Origin: Amycolatopsis camponoti
GTDB taxonomy: Bacteria > Actinomycetota > Actinomycetes > Mycobacteriales > Pseudonocardiaceae
Length of the DNA: 64,000 nt
Direction: 5' to 3'
Assembly (NCBI RefSeq): GCF_902497555.1
Contig: NZ_CABVGP010000003.1
Location: 1,240,001 to 1,304,000 of the forward strand
Shown here: piece by piece, positions 51,493 to 59,587 of the stretch
How the letters are laid out: each line of letters opens with the position of its first letter
How positions within the stretch are numbered: position 1 is the stretch's first letter
Translations under genes and position numbers: made by a program
The notes under the pieces: model-generated
Told to the model about the DNA's origin: nothing
Database searches by the model: none
The model's input: the letters and a program-made list of their open reading frames with translations, nothing else

Positions 51493-52117
51493 GTGAGCGC
51501 GCTCGATCCGGTCGGCAACCTGCGAATCGTCCGCGAGAGTCGGTCGAAGTCGGTTCCTGATCATGGACTACGGGACCGCCTTGCGTTCCCTGGAGCGGAT
51601 GCGGTCGAGGCAATGGCACCGAGCGTGGCGGATTCGCTGGGAGTCGCTCAGGTTGATCCCTCGCCCGATAGGTTCTACTTCCTTGTACCGGATGACCTTC
51701 AGGAGCAGCATCGGCTCGATGCGATTCTCAGTGACGGCCGGTGGAACGTCTTGGTGTTGGCCGGCTACTCGGTTCCCGAGGTCCCAGTCCCCGGTATAGA
51801 CCCATTCGCCACGGCGATGCGGGCCGGGATTCCTGCACTGCTGTGGCACCCGCACGCTTCGCCCGGCGAGATGCGCGATCTCGTGGGTGATCTCACCGTA
51901 GGCGATGGCGCGGCCAAGTTGCTTGCGCGTACCAGGGCGTTGACGTTTGAAGGGATTCGAGGGCGACGCCGGTCTCAGCGCCCTCACCAGGAATCTCGTT
52001 CTGCTGTGGGACGATCCGAACACGCTCCTGTCGCTGGGAGACAGCGGCGACGCCACCCTGGTGAGACAGCCCCCTTGGGAAGAGCGTCGTCAGGCGGACG
52101 CTGCCGAAGCGGGGTAG
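51493..52117 (+). pseudogene. VMAP-C-like protein fragment with a frameshift
   Basis: A GTG start at 51493 reads DRLAFPGADAVEAMAPS, then VLAGYSVPEVPVPGIDPFATAMRAGIPALLWHPHASPGEMRDLVGDL. This resembles the C-terminal domain of vWA-MoxR associated (VMAP) proteins. At about 51955 the family sequence moves to another frame: FEGDAGLSALTRNLVLLWDDPNTLLSLGD, ending at 52117. Full VMAP proteins are longer at the N-terminus, so this is a truncated and frameshifted relic unless the shift is an error. Family call is from memory. Confidence 0.55.
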
Positions 52118-52177
52118 GTGGGCGAGCAGAGGTTCGCTTACACCTTGGCGGCAATCAGCCCGACGACTCCAGATCCG

Positions 52178-54568
52178 TCACCTCCGACGTCCGCTGCCGC
52201 CGGCGCGCAGCCGGGTGCGCAGCTGTACGCGTATGAGGTTGTGCAGGTCGAGGTTCGCGCGGTCCTCGTCGGCGATGTGTACGGCGAGGGCGTAACGCTG
52301 GGTTGGATACTGCTTCTTCTGTCTGTCAGTCCAGGGGCTCAGGTCGTGGCTGACGACGAGGAAGTAGTGCTCGTCATCAGAATCCCAGGCTTTGTGGTCG
52401 AAGTCGCGGCGGATCAGGGTGTTCGATGCGACGCGCGACGGTGGAGGGGCCAGTTGCGGTCGTAGCCGCCCTTTCGGGAGGTCGAGGCGTGTCACGGTGG
52501 GGTCGGCGTTGACTTGGCTCACGCTGGGCTGGAGCCGGTAGTGCCGTCCGACCTCGGCTTCGTCGAGGCCGCGGACGAGTTCGACGCTCATGGTGCCGGC
52601 GATGTATTCGCGGCGGCTGCGCCGCACCGGCGGGTCGAACGCCAAAGCGACGCGGAAGAGCCGCTTACTGGCGCCTTCGGCGAACTCGTAGGGGACCGGA
52701 ACGCGGTGGATGACGACAGAGTTGGTGGTGATGGTCGCTTCGATCGTCAGGATGGCGTTCGCGCCGCCGGACTCGAGAATTCGCTCTGCGTCCGGCACGC
52801 CGTACCCGCAGGTCCGGAGAGGGTCGATGCCGGCGACCGCCGATTTTTCCGGAACTCGGGCAGAGAGGGCAAGCAGGGCACGCAGCAGGTTGGCGGAGGC
52901 GTCGGGGTAGCGGGTGGCGATGCGGGCGACTTCGTGTGCGACCGCCGGCGCCGCGTAGCTGGTGCCGTTGTCCACTCCGATGAACCGGGCGCCTTGCGGC
53001 GGGATCGCGGTGATCACGGATATGCCGGGGTCCCGGCGGCTGAGTTGGTTGAGTTGGTGGTCGTGGGCCCAGTTGCCGCCGTGGTGGACGAATTCCGGTT
53101 TGAGGGTGCCTGTCGCATTCTTCCCCCGCGTGGGACCGCTGCGAGTGAACGGGGACGGGCCGGCAGCCGGAGCAATGGCGATCATTGACGACGTGCTGGC
53201 GCCGCCGGGGACATCGCGGCGGGCCAGAGAGCCGACGGTGACCGCCAACGCCGCGTCAGCGGGTTCGGCGATGCCGGCGTCGGTGTCGACCAGGTAGCCC
53301 GGGTAGCCGTGGAGCCATCCCGAGGCGGGAACGTCGGTGTGGCGGTTGCCGGTACTGACCACGATGACGACGTCGAGTTCGCGGGCCAGTTCGTCGAGCG
53401 TGGTGGTCAGCTCCGAGGGCAGCAGTCCGTCAGCCGGCTCGTTGCGGTTGATCGAGATGGACACGACACGGACACCGTGCTCGTCAACGAGCCATCGGAT
53501 GGCTTCGGCGATGGTGACGTGAGGCTGTCCGACGACAGTGTTGTTTCTGCCGTTGAACTCGAGTACACGGGCGTTGACGACCGGGCGTGGTGTCCGCGAT
53601 GGGGGTGTCCGGCGGACAAGAAATTCCAGGTCACCCCACACGGCCATCCCCGCGACGCCGGTGCCGTGGTCGTCGGGACCGCCGTAGACATGGCCTGCAG
53701 GAAAGCCTTTGGAGGCGGTGACCGCACCGTGCAGGAGAGGGTTGGCGGTGACCGCGAGACCATCGACGATGCCGATCGGCTCGCCGTCAGGTGTCGGCAA
53801 CGGCACCGTGATTGTGGCGGTGACCAGGTCAGCGAGGGTGACCTCCGGTCGCAGCGGAGGTCGCACGCGCTCCACCCACGGCTCGGCCAGCAGCCGATCA
53901 AGCAGTGCCCGGTCGGCACTCACACGGATGACTGTGGTTTGGGGACGCGGGTCGATCGCGACCACCCGGATGGCGCTGTCGTCGCGCGAAGCGGCGCGTA
54001 CGAGGTTCTCGATCGCGGCTACTCGGGTTTGAGCGTCGGCGGGGCCGGGCGACGGCCACATCACCACATCGAGCAGCTCCCGGCGGTCAAAGGTCAGGGT
54101 GTCGAGTTCGCGGTCGTAGCGGTCGTCCGGGCCGTAGAGCGCGATGTCCTCGATCGTGTCCAGCAGGTCAGCCCAGCTTTGCGGATGGTCCCAGTCGATG
54201 GGGGTTGCCGGGTCGGTGCCGCCATATTCCCGCAGGACCTCACCCAGCCGGTTCCGTGACTCGCGGGTACTGAGTACCGCATAGGTCCAGCCGGCGCCTT
54301 CACCGAGTTCCGTCAGGCCCAAGCCGCGGAACGGCCCAGTCTTCAGCCGTGTGGCTCCCCGCAGCTTCAACACGATGCGGGTGTCCAGCTCTTCGACGTC
54401 GGCATCCGCTTCCATCTGGCCCAGTGCGGTCGTTTCGACGTCTCGCAGCTGACCTCGTAAGCCGGTGGCGTGGGCCCCCCGTTTGACTTCTCGATCTTCT
54501 GAAGGTCCCCCTCGTCGTCGGCGACTGCTCAAGGGCCGTCCGGGCGGCAGCGGCAGATGATCAGCCAT
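52178..54568 (-). CDS. ietS: IetS-like subtilisin-family (S8) anti-phage protease
   Basis: 796 aa. An N-terminal domain of about 250 residues precedes the subtilase core. The triad is Asp269 (GIVDG), His301 (DDHGTGVAGMA) and Ser537 (DNGTSYAAP), with oxyanion Asn408 (STGN). There is no signal peptide, so it works in the cytoplasm. The pairing with a AAA ATPase gene 67 bases upstream matches the IetAS anti-phage system, where the ATPase is thought to unleash the protease on infection. The assignment is by architecture and gene order. Confidence 0.85.
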   Translation of the reverse strand: MADHLPLPPGRPLSSRRRRGGPSEDREVKRGAHATGLRGQLRDVETTALGQMEADADVEELDTRIVLKLRGATRLKTGPFRGLGLTELGEGAGWTYAVLSTRESRNRLGEVLREYGGTDPATPIDWDHPQSWADLLDTIEDIALYGPDDRYDRELDTLTFDRRELLDVVMWPSPGPADAQTRVAAIENLVRAASRDDSAIRVVAIDPRPQTTVIRVSADRALLDRLLAEPWVERVRPPLRPEVTLADLVTATITVPLPTPDGEPIGIVDGLAVTANPLLHGAVTASKGFPAGHVYGGPDDHGTGVAGMAVWGDLEFLVRRTPPSRTPRPVVNARVLEFNGRNNTVVGQPHVTIAEAIRWLVDEHGVRVVSISINRNEPADGLLPSELTTTLDELARELDVVIVVSTGNRHTDVPASGWLHGYPGYLVDTDAGIAEPADAALAVTVGSLARRDVPGGASTSSMIAIAPAAGPSPFTRSGPTRGKNATGTLKPEFVHHGGNWAHDHQLNQLSRRDPGISVITAIPPQGARFIGVDNGTSYAAPAVAHEVARIATRYPDASANLLRALLALSARVPEKSAVAGIDPLRTCGYGVPDAERILESGGANAILTIEATITTNSVVIHRVPVPYEFAEGASKRLFRVALAFDPPVRRSRREYIAGTMSVELVRGLDEAEVGRHYRLQPSVSQVNADPTVTRLDLPKGRLRPQLAPPPSRVASNTLIRRDFDHKAWDSDDEHYFLVVSHDLSPWTDRQKKQYPTQRYALAVHIADEDRANLDLHNLIRVQLRTRLRAGGSGRRR

Positions 54569-54635
54569 AACCGCATTCTGCTACCAACTGCGCGCATAAC
54601 GCGACAAAGTGAACGAATCGTAAAGAGAGCAGTGC

Positions 54636-55613
54636 TCACACCCACGGACGTGACAGCGTCCGTACCAGGGCTTCGCCCAGGTCGGAGGCGGTCACGACGT
54701 CGCGGCCGTCGAGGATGGCCAGCCGCAAAGCGTCATGTCCGGCCTGCTCCACCGCGGCATGAGGAAAGCGGTCCAGATCCTGCACCACGGGGTCCAGATC
54801 CGTACCCGGCTGCATGCGGCCGGCCAAGACGCGTTCAAGCAGGATGTGCCGCTGCTCGGCTGTCGGCAGGGGCACCTCGAGAACCTCGCTGAACCGGCGC
54901 CACAGGGCCGGGTCCAGGACCTGCTGGTGGTTGGTAGCGGCCACCAGCAGCGACGGGCCGGTGTACCGGTCGATCAGCTGCAGCACGGCGTTGACGACAC
55001 GGCGCAGTTCGCCGTGGTCGGCCGGGTCGTCCCGCAGCTTGCCCAGGCTGTCGAACTCGTCGAACAGCATCACGTACGCACCGGAGTGCGCGAAGTCGAA
55101 CACCCGGCTGAGGTTGCTGGCGGTTTCCCCAAGATAACTGGACACCACGCTCTCGGTCCGGACTGTGACGAGGGGCCAATCCAGCTGGCCGGCCAACGCG
55201 GCGGCGATGCTGGTCTTGCCGCACCCTGGCGGACCGTAGAGCAACAGAGATCGTCGGCGAGGAACTCCGGCGGCGTCCAGCAGCGGCCAGGCTGGCACCT
55301 CGTGTGTCAACTCCGCGAGACGCGCGCCCAGCGACGGAGAGAGCACCAGATCGTCGAGCATGCTGTCAGCCGAGAGCACATCAGCCAGCGGGAGGTCGGT
55401 GTCGCGATCGTGAGGGGGCTCCGGCAGCGGTGCGTCAGCGATGGGCATCTGCAGGCCGGAACCGCTGGCTAGCAAGCGGCGCAGGTCGCGGGCAAGCGCG
55501 ACGTGGTGCTTGCTCTCTTCCTCGTCGATGATCGCTTGAGCGGCGCGACGGAACGCCAGGTCGTCCTTGTCGCGATACGCCGTAATCAGCGCTTTCAGAT
55601 GTCGCCCCGCCAC
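54636..55613 (-). CDS. ietA: IetA-like AAA+ ATPase
   Basis: 325 aa from GTG 55613. A helical N-terminal domain (MAGRHLKALITAYRDKDDLAFRRAAQAIIDEEESKHHVALARDL) is followed by an AAA+ module: Walker A GPPGCGKT (127-134), Walker B VMLFDEFDS (181-189), sensor-1 AATNHQ and an arginine-finger WRRF. It precedes ietS in one operon. The likely promoter (55613-55648) would start the transcript at the initiation codon, so the message appears leaderless. Confidence 0.87.
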   Translation of the reverse strand: MAGRHLKALITAYRDKDDLAFRRAAQAIIDEEESKHHVALARDLRRLLASGSGLQMPIADAPLPEPPHDRDTDLPLADVLSADSMLDDLVLSPSLGARLAELTHEVPAWPLLDAAGVPRRRSLLLYGPPGCGKTSIAAALAGQLDWPLVTVRTESVVSSYLGETASNLSRVFDFAHSGAYVMLFDEFDSLGKLRDDPADHGELRRVVNAVLQLIDRYTGPSLLVAATNHQQVLDPALWRRFSEVLEVPLPTAEQRHILLERVLAGRMQPGTDLDPVVQDLDRFPHAAVEQAGHDALRLAILDGRDVVTASDLGEALVRTLSRPWV

Positions 55614-55648
55614 ATCTCTACGGTAGCCCGCGTACGCAAGAGTGTCAA
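55613..55648 (-). promoter_or_regulatory. Leaderless promoter of the ietAS operon
   Basis: On the minus strand TTGACA (55648-55643), a 17-base spacer and TACCGT (55625-55620) form a near-consensus promoter. The base 7 after the -10 is the G of the ietA GTG at 55613. Confidence 0.65.
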
Positions 55649-55649
55649 A

Positions 55650-55671
55650 GTAGTAGCGCTACAGTAGTAGC
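55650..55671. promoter_or_regulatory. Operator between ietA and the XRE gene
   Basis: The perfect palindrome GTAGCGCTAC (55653-55662) is framed by a direct repeat GTAGTAGC at 55650-55657 and 55664-55671. It touches the upstream side of the ietA -35 and overlaps the likely XRE promoter region (TAGCAT at 55668-55673). Probable binding site of the XRE protein. Confidence 0.6.
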
Positions 55672-55679
55672 ATGATCGT

Positions 55680-55967
55680 GTGCCGAATCGCGCCAGTCGC
55701 GAGACCAGCCGCTATCGCCTGCCGGCCGAGCGTCTGGCCGCGATCCTGAAGGCGGCCCGCCAGGACCTGGGCCTTAGCCAGCAGCAATTGGCTCAAGCTG
55801 CAGGGGTGGCGATCGGCACAGTCCGCGCGTTGGAGGGGCATCGCACCGTCGAACCGGGGTTCTTCACCGTGCTTGCGCTAGCGCAAGCTCTCCGGATCGA
55901 TGCTGTGGATCTCATTGAGACGTCCGGCACGGCGTCGACTGAGGCGGCAGCTCGCACAGATTCATGA
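55680..55967 (+). CDS. XRE-family helix-turn-helix regulator
   Basis: 95 aa from GTG 55680. The Cro/C1 fold reads RLAAILKAARQDLGLSQQQLAQAAGVAIGTVRALEGHRTVEPGFFTVLALAQALRID. It is divergent from ietA, with only 66 bases between, and likely restrains the defence operon and itself. It may be leaderless also. No membrane or effector domain is attached. Confidence 0.88.
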   Translation: MPNRASRETSRYRLPAERLAAILKAARQDLGLSQQQLAQAAGVAIGTVRALEGHRTVEPGFFTVLALAQALRIDAVDLIETSGTASTEAAARTDS

Positions 55968-56648
55968 GGTTTCGGGCCCTCTTGGCCGGAGCCGGAAGCG
56001 TTCTGACAACACGCCAGCTAAGAGGCCGCGACCTCCGGTTAGGTGGCCTTCCAGATCGCGTGGTCGAGCTCCCTGGGCGGCCGGTCCAGCTCGGCGGCGC
56101 GTCGGCGAGCAGCCGCCGCGCGGCTGGGGACGTCGACCTGGTGGCCGACGTGGCGACTCAGCCAGTGAAGCACTTTCCGGTCCGGCTTCACCTGCTCGTT
56201 GGTGCCGGCCAGCATCCAGAGGTAGCCGAGCCGGACATCGTGCCCACCGTTGCCGGGACGGCTCGCAGCCGGCTCTCCACGGCGTCGGCTCGACCGTCGG
56301 TTCGTCGTCCCGGCGGAGGCGGTGCAGCCGGCTCGTCTGCCTGCGGCGAGGGGGGCAGCGTGCGCAGCACAGCGACCTCGCCGCAGGTGCAGACCGAGCT
56401 CGCGGCCGAGGGATTCCCGCGCGATTCCCCGCTTGCACTGGCCTAAACGTCCTGGCCACGCCAGCGCCCGGTTACAGGCTCTCACGCAGCCGAGCGCTGG
56501 TGGCGCCGCTGCGAGGACTGGCGATGCGCCATGATGTCCCTGTGACGCGCCGGCTGTCGCAGACTGTGCGCCGCCTGGTCGGACGGTGCGCACGTCCTCA
56601 AGCTGGACGTCCACCATTCAACGTCGAGTGAACGTCGTAAGGAGCCGC
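55968..56648. other. 681-base space with only gene relics
   Basis: No intact gene. It contains the minus-strand relic 56039-56251 (separate entry). The remainder has many stops in the frames that match anything and no ribosome site except AAGGAG (56638-56643), which belongs to hsdM. It may also hold the hsd promoter, which I could not place. Confidence 0.6.
56039..56251 (-). pseudogene. C-terminal relic of a small conserved protein (endonuclease III-like?)
   Basis: About 70 residues look protein-like: LGYLWMLAGTNEQVKPDRKVLHWLSRHVGHQVDVPSRAAAARRRAAELDRPPRELDHAIWKAT, then stop. The NEQVKPD...LDHAIW pattern recalls the C-terminus of actinobacterial base-excision-like proteins. Upstream the frame turns into low-complexity Arg/Gly sequence, so the N-terminal part is missing. 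Identity is uncertain. Confidence 0.45.
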
Positions 56649-58394
56649 GTGAGCACTCTCGGTAGCTTTATCTGGTCGATCGCTGATCAGCTTCGGGGTC
56701 CCTACCGCCCCAACCAGTACGGCAACGTGGTCCTCCCGCTCACGATCCTGCGCCGCCTCGACTGCATCCTCGAGCCCGACCGCGAGACGGTACGCAAGCT
56801 GGCGGCGAAGTACGACAACCCGAACCGGCTCAGGATCGAGGTCAAGAAGGCGACCGGCCGGTCATTCTTCAACACCTCGAACTACTCCTTCGCCAACCTG
56901 CTGGCCGACGCCGACGGGCTGGCGGACAACCTGGCCGACTACATCGACCGGTTCTCACCCGACGTTGACGTGTTCGAGTACTTCGACTTCAAGAAGGAGA
57001 TCCTCGCCCTTGAGAAGGCGGAACTGCTGCGCGAGGTCATCACGTCCTTCAAAGCCGTCGACCTGCATCCGGATGTCGTCTCCAACGCCGACATGGGCGA
57101 TGCGTTCGAGTACATCATCCGCAAGTTCAACGAGGCCGCGAACGAGACCTCGGGTGACCACTACACGCCGCGGGACGCGATCCGGCTGCTGGTCGATCTG
57201 CTCTTCGCCGAGAAGGACGCCGACCTGACCGAGTCCGGCATCATCCGGACACTGTACGACCCCACTGCCGGCACCGGCGGCATGCTCGCCTTGGCCGAGG
57301 AACACCTCCTCCTGCAGAACCCTGACGCGAAACTGAGCTTGTTCGGCCAGGAGTACAACCCGCAGTCGTACGCGATTTGCAAGTCCGACTTGCTGGCCAA
57401 GGGCCATGACGCGACCAACATCGCCTTCGGCAACACGCTCACCGACGATGCGTTCAAGGGACGCCAGTTCGACTTCTGCATGTCCAACCCGCCGTACGGC
57501 GTCGACTGGAAGCAGTACGCCAAGGCGGTCACCAAAGAGAAGGAGTCGGCAGGTCCTTACGGACGGTTCGCTCCGGGCCTGCCGTCGACCTCGGACGGGC
57601 AGATGCTCTTCCTGCTCCACCTGGTTCACAAGATGCGGGCGCCGGAGGATGGCGGCGGCCGGGCCGGGATCGTGATGAACGGCTCGCCGCTCTTCAATGG
57701 TGGTGCTGAGTCCGGCCCCTCCAACATCCGCAAGTGGCTGCTGGAGAACGACCTGGTCGACGCGATTGTCGCACTGCCGACGAACATGTTCTTCAATACC
57801 GGCATTGCCACCTACATCTGGATCCTCGACAACGCCAAGCACCCCGACCGCAAGGGCCTGGTCCAGCTCATCGACGGCACCTCGTTCTGGACCAAGATGC
57901 GCAAGAACCTCGGCTCCAAGGGCCGCGAAATCAGCGACGCCGACCGTACCAAGGTTGTCAGCTTGTACGCTGACTTCACCGATGCCGACCCCGACTACTC
58001 CAAGATGCTGCGCAACGACGAGTTCGGCTACTGGACCATTACCGTCGAGCGCCCGCTGTTGGACGAGAACGAGATGCCGGTCGTCGACCGCAAAGGCAAG
58101 CCCAAGCCAGACACGAAGAAGCGCGGCACTGAGAACGTCCCGTTCACCTACGGCGGCTCGACCGCCGGTGTGGCTGGCAAGGTCGATGTTATCCAGGCGT
58201 ACTTCGACGCCGAGGTAAAGCCGCACGTCCCCGGCGCCTGGATCGACTGGGCCAAGGCCAAGGCAGGCTACGAGATCCCCTTCACTCGCCACTTCTACAA
58301 GTACGTCCCGCCGCGTCCCCTCGCCGAGATCGATGCCGACCTGGAGAAGCAGGTCACCAAGATCCTCGACCTGCTGCGGGAGGTGGAGGGGTGA
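56649..58394 (+). CDS. hsdM: Type I restriction-modification methyltransferase subunit
   Basis: 581 aa from GTG 56649, with AAGGAG 6 bases ahead. The helical N-terminal domain (FIWSIADQLRGPYRPNQYGNVVLPLTILRRLDCILEP) is followed by the N6-adenine methylase core: GDHYTPRDAIRLLVDLL, motif I LYDPTAGTGGML near residue 221 and motif IV MSNPPYGVDW near 279. It methylates the recognition site chosen by HsdS to protect host DNA. Its TGA overlaps the hsdS start (GTGA). Confidence 0.95.
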   Translation: MSTLGSFIWSIADQLRGPYRPNQYGNVVLPLTILRRLDCILEPDRETVRKLAAKYDNPNRLRIEVKKATGRSFFNTSNYSFANLLADADGLADNLADYIDRFSPDVDVFEYFDFKKEILALEKAELLREVITSFKAVDLHPDVVSNADMGDAFEYIIRKFNEAANETSGDHYTPRDAIRLLVDLLFAEKDADLTESGIIRTLYDPTAGTGGMLALAEEHLLLQNPDAKLSLFGQEYNPQSYAICKSDLLAKGHDATNIAFGNTLTDDAFKGRQFDFCMSNPPYGVDWKQYAKAVTKEKESAGPYGRFAPGLPSTSDGQMLFLLHLVHKMRAPEDGGGRAGIVMNGSPLFNGGAESGPSNIRKWLLENDLVDAIVALPTNMFFNTGIATYIWILDNAKHPDRKGLVQLIDGTSFWTKMRKNLGSKGREISDADRTKVVSLYADFTDADPDYSKMLRNDEFGYWTITVERPLLDENEMPVVDRKGKPKPDTKKRGTENVPFTYGGSTAGVAGKVDVIQAYFDAEVKPHVPGAWIDWAKAKAGYEIPFTRHFYKYVPPRPLAEIDADLEKQVTKILDLLREVEG

Positions 58395-59587
58395 ATACAG
58401 GTTTGAGGCCCGGCTGGCGCGAGACAACAGTACGTCGGGTGCTCCGTCCGCTCGACCGTCAGGCCCAACCCGGGCTTGGTGTGATCACCGCCTACCGAGA
58501 CGGCATCGTGACACTGCGCTCCAACCGCCGCGAGGACGGCTACACCTTCTCCGACACTGAGAACGGCTACCAAGAGATCCGCCCCGGCGACCTGGTCTTC
58601 CACGCCCTCGACGGTTTCGCTGGCGCGGTCGGCGTCTCCGACAGTCATGGCAACGCCTCACCGGTTTACCACGTCTGCGAACCCGTGGCAGACGACGATC
58701 TCACTTACCTCGCGCGCCTGCTACGTCACCTTGGAACCTCCGGCTTCCTTACCGCCCAGGCGCCGAACGTCCGCGAGCGCAGCGTTGACTTCCGCAACTG
58801 GAGCACCTTCGCCCGCATACCCCTGGCACTGCCGCCTGCCGATGAGCAACGCGCCATCGCCGGCTACCTCGACCGGGAGACCGCCCGCATCGACACGCTC
58901 ACCGAGGAGCAACAACGCCTGATCGAGCTGCTCCGCGAGCGGCGGCACTCGCTGGTCGATGGAGTCTTCGGCGTCCAGACGCCGAACTCACGACTCCAGA
59001 ACGCTTGCGTCGATGTCGTCGACTGCCCACACACGACGCCGGAAGTCTCGGACGATAGCGAGTATGAGGCTGTCCGCACCGCCTCAGTGAGGGATGGAAA
59101 GTTTCGTCCTGGAAATGGGCTGCCAGTCGACCGAGCGACTTGGGAGAACCGGAACGCAGGAGGGGCTCCAGCGGTTGGCGACATTCTATTCACGCGTGAG
59201 GCGCCTGCTGGCGAGGCGTGCATGGTCCCTCACGATCGGGTCTGCTTGGGCCAGCGGATGGTGCTGTTGCGCATCGATGACACGGTATGCGTCGGCGAGT
59301 TCCTGCTCTGGCAGATCTACTCGGATCGCGTACAGGACCACTTCTTACTCTCGGCGAACGGCTCGACAGTGGCAAACGTTCGGCTGCCGGTCTTGCGCAC
59401 AACACCGATCTGGCTGCCGGACCTCACAGAGCAACGTCGCATCGCCGCGTATCTCGACGAGCAGACTGCGAAGATCGACACGCTGATCGCCGAGACCGAG
59501 CGGTTCATCGAGCTCGCTCGTGAGCGGCGTGCTGTGCTGATCACGGCGGCGGTCACGGGGCAGATCGACGTACGGGAGATGGTGTGA
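58391..59587 (+). CDS. hsdS: Type I restriction-modification specificity subunit
   Basis: 398 aa. Two target-recognition domains are each closed by a conserved helix: ARIPLALPPADEQRAIAGYLDRETARIDTLTEEQQRLIELLRERRHSLV and TPIWLPDLTEQRRIAAYLDEQTAKIDTLIAETERFIELARERRAVLITAAVTGQID. The first TRD (residues 1-135) shows little similarity to the second. The two halves set a bipartite target sequence that cannot be read from the protein. It shares a base with the next start (TGATG). Confidence 0.93.
   Translation: MNTGLRPGWRETTVRRVLRPLDRQAQPGLGVITAYRDGIVTLRSNRREDGYTFSDTENGYQEIRPGDLVFHALDGFAGAVGVSDSHGNASPVYHVCEPVADDDLTYLARLLRHLGTSGFLTAQAPNVRERSVDFRNWSTFARIPLALPPADEQRAIAGYLDRETARIDTLTEEQQRLIELLRERRHSLVDGVFGVQTPNSRLQNACVDVVDCPHTTPEVSDDSEYEAVRTASVRDGKFRPGNGLPVDRATWENRNAGGAPAVGDILFTREAPAGEACMVPHDRVCLGQRMVLLRIDDTVCVGEFLLWQIYSDRVQDHFLLSANGSTVANVRLPVLRTTPIWLPDLTEQRRIAAYLDEQTAKIDTLIAETERFIELARERRAVLITAAVTGQIDVREMV

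Noticed and set aside
55964..56631. Several open frames in the space before hsdM
   Set aside because: None has a ribosome site or a motif; only the short minus-strand C-terminal relic looks protein-like.
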